From: JBGSIC01 sp041751875
Lineage (GTDB): Bacteria > Bdellovibrionota > FAC87 > UBA2466 > JACKAF01
Assembly (NCBI GenBank): GCA_041751875.1
Contig: JBGSIC010000016.1
Span: forward strand, 62,001-126,000
Reading direction: 5' to 3'
Length of the DNA stretch: 64,000 nt
The translations under genes were made by a program, and so were the position numbers. Position 1 is the first letter of the stretch; each line of letters starts with the position of its first letter. Of the stretch, positions 16,142 through 23,760 are shown piece after piece. The notes below the pieces were generated by a model. That model was not told the origin of the DNA and did no database searches. It saw nothing but the letters and a program-made list of their open reading frames with translations.

Positions 16142-16170
16142 TTCTAAAAGGTGCTTGGCACCTTTTAGAA
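16142..16170. terminator. Perfect 13-bp palindrome between convergent genes, probable bidirectional terminator
   Basis: TTCTAAAAGGTGC and its exact complement GCACCTTTTAGAA flank a 3-base loop. It lies between the histone 2 stop and the convergent exonuclease stop. The A4/T4 blocks are inside the stem rather than after it. The AAAGGTGC/GCACCTTT core matches the outer arms of the REP-like elements at 23704 and 34055, so this may be a solo relic of that element. Confidence 0.6.
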
Positions 16171-16171
16171 T

Positions 16172-17065
16172 CTAGCATTTGAAGTTGTCGGTGGGAGCTA
16201 TTTCCTCACAACGCCCACGAAAAACGCCTCCATAAACCTGTCCCTCGAGCCAACTGATTTCCCCGTGTTGATCTTGCTTGGGAATACACTTGTGCCAGCA
16301 ACGCTTTTCCGTGTCCCAACGATAACCACGCATTTTGAGCACATCTTTGGACTCAAAGGGAGAATTGGCCGCAAACACATGGACGAGCGGTTTGGAGGCA
16401 TTGAGAGAAAGTTCGTACAAGTACGGCAAGTCGTTATTAGTACTGTCGGGAAAGCTCAGAAGATGGATCATTGCTTCCACATCGTGTAATGCACGATGGG
16501 CGTTGGCAAAAAAGCCGTGGTAAATCGAAAGTACTTCAAGCTTACGCACGTTGAAGCCCTTTGCATTCCAGTCGACTTGAGAAAGCGAACACCCCCAAAG
16601 CGCTTCGACTGAGGAAGTGCATTTGCCATCAAGAAAACCACGATCAAACTGAGCGTTGTGCGCCACCACAAGATCCGCCTGACTGAGTTCTTGGTTGACT
16701 AGGTTCCAGTCAATTTTTTTCCCGCGTACGTCTTCATCCGTGATGCCGGTCAGACGCTTAATTTCCGCCGAAAGTGGTGCCCCCGGATCTTCAAAGCCTT
16801 CATACCGCTTCAAGACGGAGAGAAGTTCCCCTGTTTTACGACTGAAAAGAAAGGTCAATAATCCCAATTCAATGACCTTGCACTTTTCCTTCTGCAAACC
16901 CGTTGTTTCCACATCGATCCCAACTGCGCGGCCCACCAGTGGCTGGTTTTCTGCTATCCACGCTTCACTCGAGTACGGGGCGATACGGAAGTTTCCATCA
17001 AACTTTTTCAGCGTAACGGACTGGCCGTCTGCGGCCATCCCGATCCATTTAAAATCCGAAGCCAT
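16172..17065 (-). CDS. DnaQ-like 3'-5' exonuclease (DEDDh family)
   Basis: The 297-residue protein has an exonuclease domain at about 45-205. Exo I is Asp51 and Glu53 in GIDVETTGL, Exo II is Asp141 in HNAQFDRGF, and Exo III is His190 and Asp195 in HRALHDVEA, so all four metal-binding acids and the DEDDh histidine are present. The C-terminal 90 residues contain MRGYRWDTEKRCWHK, a short module often appended to such exonucleases. It should degrade single-stranded DNA or RNA 3' ends in repair or RNA maturation. It need not be the polymerase III epsilon subunit. Confidence 0.87.
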   Translation of the reverse strand: MASDFKWIGMAADGQSVTLKKFDGNFRIAPYSSEAWIAENQPLVGRAVGIDVETTGLQKEKCKVIELGLLTFLFSRKTGELLSVLKRYEGFEDPGAPLSAEIKRLTGITDEDVRGKKIDWNLVNQELSQADLVVAHNAQFDRGFLDGKCTSSVEALWGCSLSQVDWNAKGFNVRKLEVLSIYHGFFANAHRALHDVEAMIHLLSFPDSTNNDLPYLYELSLNASKPLVHVFAANSPFESKDVLKMRGYRWDTEKRCWHKCIPKQDQHGEISWLEGQVYGGVFRGRCEEIAPTDNFKC

Positions 17066-17171
17066 CTAAATCTCGCTCCAATTTGTTGTTTAAAGAGCAC
17101 TAACATAGCGACGGAGGCTTCAGTCCTCAAGTTGTTTGACCCTTATTTATTATTAAGACAAAGTACCCGGG

Positions 17172-17882
17172 ATGAAGCGTCTTGTTCTTACCGGTCTTCC
17201 CTGTCCTCCTGAAGCTTGGAGCGATTTCCTGGGGAATCAATCAGATCAACGCATTCTTTCGATGTTTGAGATTTTTGAGAAATGCCCCTCCCCTGATCTC
17301 AGACAAATGTCCCGTGTAGTGGAAAAGGTCATCCAGGAAGACAGGCCAGATTCACTGATCTGCCATGGTTTTGGGGTGACGATGGCACTGCTCGCTCTTT
17401 TGCGTTTAAGGCGGCGGGGCTACTCCTATGCACCTAGGCTCACGCTATTTAATGGCGCATTGCGTAATATTCATATCTTGAAGTCCCGCCACCCCCTGTC
17501 GATTCAGTGGAGAAGCTCCCAATCCCTAAAAAAGGAAGTGGAAAGGTTCGGCGGAATGGTCGACCCTCGGCTGCAGACTCATCTTAAGCACATTCGCGCG
17601 ATGTACCGATTGGTAATCTTGTTTAACTTTGCAGAAGCGATTGGTTCTCAACTACAAATGCAACGTTTCTTGGGACTGCACCTGGGCACACCTCTGGCCT
17701 CCCCCATCCAGCTCATAGCCTCCCCTAATGATCCCTACATTCCGTACGGATCGCTTCTGCAGTTGAAGCGTGACTTTCATATCGAGACTTTTTATGAAGT
17801 GGAGTACGGGCACTTTCCCTATTCGCTACCGAAAAGAAAACTCGTGCCACTGATTGAAAGATTTGAACGAGCTACTTTTTGA
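17172..17882 (+). CDS. Alpha/beta-hydrolase-like protein lacking the nucleophile serine
   Basis: The 236-residue product reads like a small alpha/beta-hydrolase. It starts LVLTGLPCPPEAW, has an elbow-like LICHGFGVTMALLAL at about residues 62-76, an acid-loop candidate SPNDPYIP near 195-202, and a final YGHFPY with a histidine. The elbow position that should be Ser in G-x-S-x-G is Gly in C-H-G-F-G, so the nucleophile seems lost and the protein may be a binding protein or pseudoenzyme. It has no signal peptide. Its 3' end overlaps convergent mscL by 11 bases. Confidence 0.55.
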   Translation: MKRLVLTGLPCPPEAWSDFLGNQSDQRILSMFEIFEKCPSPDLRQMSRVVEKVIQEDRPDSLICHGFGVTMALLALLRLRRRGYSYAPRLTLFNGALRNIHILKSRHPLSIQWRSSQSLKKEVERFGGMVDPRLQTHLKHIRAMYRLVILFNFAEAIGSQLQMQRFLGLHLGTPLASPIQLIASPNDPYIPYGSLLQLKRDFHIETFYEVEYGHFPYSLPKRKLVPLIERFERATF

Positions 17883-18264
17883 GTAAGTCCCGAATTTCTT
17901 GAAGCAAAACTTCTTGCCGAGGAGGTGCCACCGTAGGGTTGGCGGCTTCCTTCTTTTTCATACGATTGATCATTTTCACCACTAAGAAAATGCAGAACGC
18001 GATGATCGTAAAGTCAAACACGGTTTGAATAAACTCACCGTACTTGAGGGTTACAGCAGGTACTCCCTCGGAAGCTTGTTTTAGTACAAGAGATAAATCT
18101 TTAAAGTTAACACCACCAACTATAATCCCCAGTGGAGGCATGATGATGTTATCGACGAGAGAACTAACAATTCTACCAAACCCAGCGCCGATCACGATAC
18201 CGACGGCCATGTCGATGACATTACCTTTAAGGGCAAACGCTTTAAATTCCTGAATGACTTTCAT
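17872..18264 (-). CDS. mscL: Large-conductance mechanosensitive channel MscL
   Basis: The 130-residue channel subunit has KGNVIDMAVGIVIGAGFG as pore-lining TM1 with the typical FALKGN amphipathic lead. A periplasmic loop follows, then TM2 FDFTIIAFCIFLVVKMINR and a C-terminal helical bundle (LLQEIRDLL). It opens under membrane tension to release solutes during hypo-osmotic shock. The ATG at 18264 is preferred over GTG 18270 because AGGAG lies 5 bases before it. It follows the DUF481 gene by 8 bases and is probably co-transcribed. Confidence 0.96.
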   Translation of the reverse strand: MKVIQEFKAFALKGNVIDMAVGIVIGAGFGRIVSSLVDNIIMPPLGIIVGGVNFKDLSLVLKQASEGVPAVTLKYGEFIQTVFDFTIIAFCIFLVVKMINRMKKKEAANPTVAPPRQEVLLQEIRDLLKK

Positions 18265-18272
18265 TTTCACTC

Positions 18273-19106
18273 CTAGAAGGTCGTTACCAGTGACGTGGTG
18301 TACAGGTAATCAAATTTCTTGTTGGCCGGAACCGCTGGCAATCCGTCGAACTTTCCGTTGAAAGCTAGCTTTAACGATAGATTGTCCGTCAAAATAACAC
18401 TGAGCGAGGGTTCGAAGTTAATCAAAAGGTTTTGTCCGTCGCTCATGTCTGGCAACACCTCCACGTATGCCCGCGCACTCACGCTCGGAGTCAGCTTATG
18501 AATCGCTTCAATGTAGAACCGAAGCGCATGAGCCGTGAATGTCGCGACAGTGGCTCCCACAATCCCTTTGCGATCTTCTGAGCTAAACCGGTAACCAAAC
18601 TCGGTGACGAGATAATTGTCTTTTCGATCCCCTTCAATAAGATAGTACTGAAACCCGGCATCTACGTTGGTTCGGTAAGCATATCCGGCGAAACGGTTAC
18701 CTTCCCAACTATTACCTGCGTAAGCACCAAATTTTCCTGAGATCGTGCGCTCATACCGAGCCCCCAGCGCCCAGTTTTCCCCTGTTTTCGTGAGAGCCGC
18801 TCCGGAGGTTGTTGCCGCGTTACTCAAGTAGTACTGGCCGTTTGCTTTGAGAATATCCTTCGTCCAAATCCACTTGTTATCCGCTTTAACGGTGTAGGTG
18901 GCGGAACGGGTATTGCCACCCGCCATCGCGATCCCCGCTTCCGCGGTAAGGCCGATTTCGGGGTACTCTTTTTCGGCAGGAGGCGCGGGCGACTCAGTCG
19001 CCACAGCAGGAGCTGTTTCTGTCCCGGCTGCAGGCACTTCTTCCGCTTTTAAGTAAACTGCTCCGAGGAAGCATGACAGAGCCAACAAAAACAAATAACG
19101 CGTCAT
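18273..19106 (-). CDS. DUF481 family outer-membrane protein
   Basis: The 277-residue product has a signal peptide (1-21, ending LKAEE) and an Ala/Pro/Glu-rich linker to about residue 45. A DUF481-type barrel follows, with GLTAEAGIAMAGGNTRSATYT, WALGARYERTISGKFGAYAG, the aromatic GFQYYLIEGDRKDNYLVTEF and a C-terminal TTSLVTTF. DUF481 proteins (E. coli YdiY type) are outer-membrane barrels of unknown role, sometimes salt- or acid-induced. Pairing with mscL in an operon would fit an osmotic-stress link, but this is inference. Confidence 0.8.
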   Translation of the reverse strand: MTRYLFLLALSCFLGAVYLKAEEVPAAGTETAPAVATESPAPPAEKEYPEIGLTAEAGIAMAGGNTRSATYTVKADNKWIWTKDILKANGQYYLSNAATTSGAALTKTGENWALGARYERTISGKFGAYAGNSWEGNRFAGYAYRTNVDAGFQYYLIEGDRKDNYLVTEFGYRFSSEDRKGIVGATVATFTAHALRFYIEAIHKLTPSVSARAYVEVLPDMSDGQNLLINFEPSLSVILTDNLSLKLAFNGKFDGLPAVPANKKFDYLYTTSLVTTF

Positions 19107-19151
19107 TTCATTTACCTCTGCAGCGTGAATAAACCAGGATAGTAAGAACTG

Positions 19152-20069
19152 TCAAAGACCGGGAGCGGGAGGGGCTGCTTTTCGTCTAAAGATGCGCTTA
19201 CCCCCCATGAGAGAGTGGGTAATCACGGCAACTAAGATGAGGAAAATGCCCGCTAGGGCAAGCGGGGGAACGCCTTCATCCCAAAGCCACCAACCGAAGA
19301 AAAGGCCATACCCTGTGCCCAAATAGACCAATAAAGCCACACTCGCCGCCGGTGCTCCTTGATACGCTACCGTCATGTAGTATTGCGCCAGATACGCCAA
19401 TAGGCCGATAGCTACGATCAAAATCCAGTCCTGAGGGTTTGTGACCGGAACCCAGTGAAACGCAGCATAGGGACCCACCATCAAAATAGTGACGAGCGAA
19501 AAGTAAAAGACCACCACTAAAGGGGCATCCGAGTTGCGCAGCTTTCGAATCACGGCGTACACAAAGCCACTCGTCGCAGCCGACACAATCCCCACTGCCA
19601 AGATACCCACCGAGATACGAGGGTCATAGCCCTTGATCAAAAGCACCCCAGTGAAAGCGAGTAAAAAACACCCTATCTGATAGGGCCGCATTTTCTCCTT
19701 TAGTAGGTACGTTCCAAAAGCAGCAGTAAATAGAGGAGAAAGGTATTGTACTGTCACGGCGCTTGCGAGCGGCATGTACTGAAGCGTGTAGAAAAACGTG
19801 ACCAGCCCAATCGTTCCTACCACGCCTCGAGTAATCAGCCACTTTCGGTTGTTTCCCCAGGGACTCACCCTCGCCTGTTTGAGAAGCAAAAAAGCTACCA
19901 AACAAACTGTCAACGAACGAAAGAAGACCAACTCGTAAGCAGGAAGATGAGGCAAGAGTTTTACAGCCACGCCCATAAACGAGAACATTAACGTCGAAAT
20001 CATGATCGACGCGGCGGGGGATTTCTCGAAAGGCAAAAAAAGAGGGCCGTTTTTCACAACGGCCCTCAT
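19152..20069 (-). CDS. EamA/DMT-family transporter (10 TM)
   Basis: The 305-residue product has ten hydrophobic helices in two EamA repeats. MISTLMFSFMGVAVKL is TM1, followed by the ELVFFRSLT and SAVTVQYLSPLFTAAFG motifs of drug/metabolite exporters (RhaT/YdcZ-like). The C-terminus is basic. It probably exports a small metabolite. The first 12 codons from ATG 20069 lie inside the terminator hairpin of the upstream subtilase gene. A TTG at 20036 would keep TM1 intact and lie outside the stem, so the true start is uncertain. Confidence 0.78.
   Translation of the reverse strand: MRAVVKNGPLFLPFEKSPAASIMISTLMFSFMGVAVKLLPHLPAYELVFFRSLTVCLVAFLLLKQARVSPWGNNRKWLITRGVVGTIGLVTFFYTLQYMPLASAVTVQYLSPLFTAAFGTYLLKEKMRPYQIGCFLLAFTGVLLIKGYDPRISVGILAVGIVSAATSGFVYAVIRKLRNSDAPLVVVFYFSLVTILMVGPYAAFHWVPVTNPQDWILIVAIGLLAYLAQYYMTVAYQGAPAASVALLVYLGTGYGLFFGWWLWDEGVPPLALAGIFLILVAVITHSLMGGKRIFRRKAAPPAPGL
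20035..20067 (-). terminator. Intrinsic terminator (possible attenuator) overlapping the EamA gene start
   Basis: On the minus strand, GAGGGCCGTT and AACGGCCCTC form a perfect 10-bp stem with a 6-base loop, followed by T7. It lies about 34 bases after the stop of the subtilase gene and covers the ATG-proximal codons of the EamA transporter. It most simply terminates the protease transcript. If transcription continues, ribosomes starting at 20069 would melt the stem, an attenuator-like layout. Confidence 0.85.
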
Positions 20070-20100
20070 CTTAGACTAGTTTATCTCGCTGAGATACGGC

Positions 20101-21495
20101 TTAGTAGAAACAAGCCAAGACTTCTTCGCGAGAAACAGAGTTGATAGCTTGCGCTGCTCGGCCTAGGTCCAACCGGCCATTGCTTACCGTTTGGCCATCG
20201 AGATCCCCGATGACCTTCACGGTGCGAAGTAGCGTCTGCTTGAGGGCCAATGCGGCCTGCGCCGGATTGGATTTCACTGTTTGATGAAAGCCCTCACTCG
20301 CTACACTGTACATAAAGGCAATCGCACCGGAAATGTGCGGGGTTGCCATTGAAGTACCCGTATTGTTTCCCACTGTCTTGCCAGGCAAGGTGGAAAGAAT
20401 ATCGGTTCCCGGGGCACCGATATCGATCGTGGTCGCACCGTAGCCGGCTGAGTTGTTAATATTGTCAGTCTTCGTCGTGTTCGTTACCGACACGATGTAT
20501 TCACTGGAACAACCCGTCGGTACGTCCCCAACTTCGTCGACATCGACCGCGTTATTTGGAGCAGCGGCGGCAGAAAGAATACCGACTTCGCCTAAAGCGT
20601 CATAAGCGTCGTTCCAGGCCTGGTATTCGTTTTCTGTGCAATCCGCATAATCCACCCCAAAGCTGCTATTGGTGGCAACGACGTTGGCACCTTTGCTCCC
20701 GTTGGTTTGAATGAAAAGCTTCTTCTGCTCAAGGATGTAGTTGTAGCCCTTGATAACCACCGACGTGCGGTTACTGGCGGCAGCGACCGGCATCAGTTTT
20801 ACATTCCAGTTAACACCGGAAACTAACAAACCGTTGTTGCCCTTTGCACCGACAATGCCACCCACGTGCGTACCGTGGTAGTTGGCAGGAATGCTGCCGT
20901 CACCATCAAAAGCGTTCCAACCGTTGATATCGTCTACATATCCATTGTTGTCGTCGTCGGTGTCGTTACCCGCGATTTCACCCTTGTTGACCCAAAGGTT
21001 GTCCACGAGGTCAGGATGGCGGGTGTCCATACCACCATCAACGATGGCAACAACGATATCGTGGCCCGAACGGTCTTTGCCGCCAAACCCTAACTGCCAT
21101 GCGTCAAGGACTCCGATGTTCGCTCCGTTTGCATTGCTGAGCGACCACTGATCCTTGAACTTAGGATCATTCGGCGTGGTATTTCTTAAGGTAACCAGGT
21201 GATCCGGCTGCGCGTTAAGAACGCTATCCGTACGCGTCAGAACTTCGATCGCCTGACGAGTTGTCATATTTACTTTGGATTTAAGCAGATAGAGTCCCTT
21301 GGAAGGCATCAGAGGCTCTGCGACATAAAACATCGACTCGTCCAGAGAATCGCGAACTTCCTTCTCTGTCATCCCCTTGGTGAACTTCACTATGACTTGC
21401 CCCTCAACGTAATTCTGGGCATGTGCATTATTTCCCAACAACAATAGGCCGTAGGCCACTAGTACTACGACGTGTTGAGCAAGTGTGGGCATCAA
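20101..21495 (-). CDS. Secreted subtilisin-like serine protease (S8) with inhibitor-like prodomain
   Basis: The 464-residue product has a signal peptide (1-26, ending AHA). A prodomain at about 28-105 contains VEGQVIVKFTKGMTEKEV, as in fervidolysin-type propeptides. The S8 catalytic domain has Asp153 in VAIVDGGMDTRHPDL, His207 in HGTHVGG and Ser382 in GTSMATPHISG. An insertion between Asp and His, NDTDDDNNGYVDD, is calcium-site-like. It should be exported, self-activated and digest proteins outside the cell or in prey. It has its own promoter region with TTAAC repeats and a strong terminator. Confidence 0.93.
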   Translation of the reverse strand: MMPTLAQHVVVLVAYGLLLLGNNAHAQNYVEGQVIVKFTKGMTEKEVRDSLDESMFYVAEPLMPSKGLYLLKSKVNMTTRQAIEVLTRTDSVLNAQPDHLVTLRNTTPNDPKFKDQWSLSNANGANIGVLDAWQLGFGGKDRSGHDIVVAIVDGGMDTRHPDLVDNLWVNKGEIAGNDTDDDNNGYVDDINGWNAFDGDGSIPANYHGTHVGGIVGAKGNNGLLVSGVNWNVKLMPVAAASNRTSVVIKGYNYILEQKKLFIQTNGSKGANVVATNSSFGVDYADCTENEYQAWNDAYDALGEVGILSAAAAPNNAVDVDEVGDVPTGCSSEYIVSVTNTTKTDNINNSAGYGATTIDIGAPGTDILSTLPGKTVGNNTGTSMATPHISGAIAFMYSVASEGFHQTVKSNPAQAALALKQTLLRTVKVIGDLDGQTVSNGRLDLGRAAQAINSVSREEVLACFY

Positions 21496-21612
21496 AACCC
21501 CTCCCCATGTATTCAGTTTTTTTGGTGTCGCGTTAAAACAAGCGTTGCTGAAAATAATGTTATTCGTTTAATACGCGTTGAAAAGAAATTTCTAAGAGAG
21601 TTAGGAGCTTAC

Positions 21613-21657
21613 CTTAACGAATGTTAAAGAGACTGTTAACGAAAACAAAAGTTAACA
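21613..21657. promoter_or_regulatory. Cluster of TTAAC/TTAAA motifs upstream of the subtilase
   Basis: The 225 bases before the subtilase gene are AT-rich. Within 45 bases they contain CTTAACG (21613), GTTAAA (21623), GTTAAC (21635) and GTTAAC (21651). GTTAAC is a perfect palindrome. Its presence twice with related sites suggests operator boxes for the protease or for the divergent dehydrogenase message, but low-complexity sequence alone could do this. Confidence 0.3.
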
Positions 21658-21720
21658 AGATACGTTAGTTTTACAACTCTAAGTTTCCCGTCGACAGATT
21701 ACAATCGCAACAGACATCTT

Positions 21721-23610
21721 TTACTGTTGAACTCTTGAGAGTCCAACGACATCCGCAATGTCTGTTTCTAGCCAAGCTAGTTCACCATTCATGATGGCTT
21801 GCGACATTTTAACAATGTCACTACTGCCAGGAAGAATGCGCATACGTCCATAACTGTCTTTCGCACTTGCCTTGAGATCGCGGCAAACTCTTTTCACAAG
21901 TTCGGTTTCCTTAGGACGAAGTGTTTTGTTTTTCTTGTTACTAAGATAGCGAGAGAGAACAGCAGACATAGCAAACAAATACATTCCGCTATCTACCATT
22001 CTTCCTAACGCTCGTTGTTTTTTCTCCAGCGCGGGTCCATTAAGCGCCATTGCATGGAATGTTTTGCGTGCAAGTTTTTTACTCATGTAGGAAATGAAAC
22101 GAAGATAGCGGCCTTCCCAGCTGCCTGCCCAAGCAAAGCACGGCCAAAAGCTCGGAATCCAAAGTCGGGGATACCAAAAGGCGTAAAACGCGGTAGCCTT
22201 CAAAAGCACACCCAATTTAGCGCCGATACCAAGCTTCGGATTGAAGATCCCCATCGCCAGTTTCAGGTGTTTATCTAGGGCCTCGCGTGAAACAAAAAGT
22301 CGCTGAATCGTGCTCGTTCCTTCGATAATCATATTGATCCGGTAGTCGCGCATCCATCTTTCAATGGGATAACCATCCTCACCGCGCGCAAGCAACGAAT
22401 CGGTCGTTTCATAACCACGACCACCTCTTAGTTGCAGCGTTTGATCAATGACGCGCCAGCCAAGCCCACATGAAAAAAGCTTGGCAAGTGAAGCTTCAAT
22501 TCGAATATCAGCTTTTCCCTCTTCCGAAAGTCCCACTGACAAAGCCGCCACTGCATCCATGGTGTAAGTCGCTCCCGCGGAGAAAAGCACACGCCCGGCG
22601 GTGAGCTCATGCTCGCCAATCGACGCGCCCCACTGCTTTCTTTCTTTTGCCCAAGTACGCGTGATTGCTAGGCAGGCTTTGCCGCTCGCGCTACAAGCCC
22701 AGGGTAACGTAAGACGACCGGTGTTGAGCGTAATCAGCGCAAGCTTTAGTCCCTTGCCTAAGCCCCACAGAATGTTTTCCTTGGGCACTTTGACGTCTTG
22801 AAAACTTAAAACGCCGTTCTGAATTCCTTTCAGCCCCATGAAATCGCAACGGTGATCGATCGCAAAACCTGGCATTCCTTTTTCTACGATAAAGGCCGTA
22901 ATCTGCTTTTTTTCTCTCCCGTTGACCACAACAGGGGGCGTTACGGCCATCACAACAAGAAGCTCTGCGATGGTTCCGTTGGTCGTCCAAAGCTTCTTAC
23001 CGTTCAAGATATAGTGCTGCCCGTCTTCAGTCGGAACTGCCGACATGGTCATTCGTGCGGGATCAGAACCCACTTCAACTTCCGTTAGAGCAAAAGCTGA
23101 GATGGCTCCCTTAGCTAGCTTCGGAAGCCACTTTTTCTTCTGTTCTTCGGTACCGAACATTTTTAGAGGCTGGGGAACGCCAATCGACTGATGTGCGGAC
23201 AAAAGTACCGCTGTTGACGAGCAATAACTTGCTACCGCGTGTACCAAACGCACGTAGTTAGTTTGGGAAAGACCCAGCCCTCCGTACTCCTTCGGAATCT
23301 TGATTCCAAACAAGCCAAGCTTTGCCAAGCCTTTCATCACATGCTCGGGAATGAGTTTGGTGCGATCGACTTCGGCTGGATTAAGATTCGCCTGAAGAAA
23401 CTCTAAGGTGGCATGAATCAGCTCGTCGCCACGGGACTTTTCCAGATCGTTCTGCTCTGGGAAAGGATAGATAAGGTTGAAATTGAACTTGCCGCCATAA
23501 AGCTGCGCGCAAAAACTGGGGTACTCCCATTTCTCTTCGCGGGCCTCCTCGGCCACTTCCATTGCCTGGCGTTCTTGCTCGTTGCGTTTACCTTGGGCCG
23601 CGATATCCAT
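21721..23610 (-). CDS. Acyl-CoA dehydrogenase (very-long-chain/FadE-like, extended C-terminus)
   Basis: The 629-residue flavoenzyme has the N-terminal domain GLFGIKIPKEYGGLGLS, the FAD/substrate motif FALTEVEVGSDPARM, a beta-domain with GLKGIQNGVLSF, and the C-terminal domain with RGGRGYETTD and IIEGTSTIQRLF. The glutamate in the last motif is the likely catalytic base, as in MCAD/VLCAD. It exceeds the usual 380-400 residues by about 200: 60 at the front and 150 at the back, as in VLCAD/ACAD9-type enzymes. It should oxidise long-chain acyl-CoA in beta-oxidation and pass electrons to ETF. No other beta-oxidation genes are near. Confidence 0.9.
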   Translation of the reverse strand: MDIAAQGKRNEQERQAMEVAEEAREEKWEYPSFCAQLYGGKFNFNLIYPFPEQNDLEKSRGDELIHATLEFLQANLNPAEVDRTKLIPEHVMKGLAKLGLFGIKIPKEYGGLGLSQTNYVRLVHAVASYCSSTAVLLSAHQSIGVPQPLKMFGTEEQKKKWLPKLAKGAISAFALTEVEVGSDPARMTMSAVPTEDGQHYILNGKKLWTTNGTIAELLVVMAVTPPVVVNGREKKQITAFIVEKGMPGFAIDHRCDFMGLKGIQNGVLSFQDVKVPKENILWGLGKGLKLALITLNTGRLTLPWACSASGKACLAITRTWAKERKQWGASIGEHELTAGRVLFSAGATYTMDAVAALSVGLSEEGKADIRIEASLAKLFSCGLGWRVIDQTLQLRGGRGYETTDSLLARGEDGYPIERWMRDYRINMIIEGTSTIQRLFVSREALDKHLKLAMGIFNPKLGIGAKLGVLLKATAFYAFWYPRLWIPSFWPCFAWAGSWEGRYLRFISYMSKKLARKTFHAMALNGPALEKKQRALGRMVDSGMYLFAMSAVLSRYLSNKKNKTLRPKETELVKRVCRDLKASAKDSYGRMRILPGSSDIVKMSQAIMNGELAWLETDIADVVGLSRVQQ

Positions 23611-23703
23611 GGGGTCCTCCGATGCGAATATATTTCAGTGGAAATATCTTAACGCGCTAAGAAGGCCTTGTCATGGCGAGAGCAAATGCGACGCAATTCA
23701 TGC

Positions 23704-23760
23704 GTAAAGGTGCCAGGTCACTTTCCGTACTTCGTCCGGAAAGTGCACAGGCACCTTTAC
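23704..23760. repeat. REP-like palindromic element, copy 1
   Basis: A 57-base nested palindrome. The outer arms GTAAAGGTGCC/GGCACCTTTAC (11 bp) enclose an inner stem CACTTTCCG (23719-23727) and CGGAAAGTG (23737-23745) with the 9-base loop TACTTCGTC. The inner stem-loop occurs again, exactly inverted, at 34074-34100. It lies immediately after the stop of the TULIP-like gene. Confidence 0.85.
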
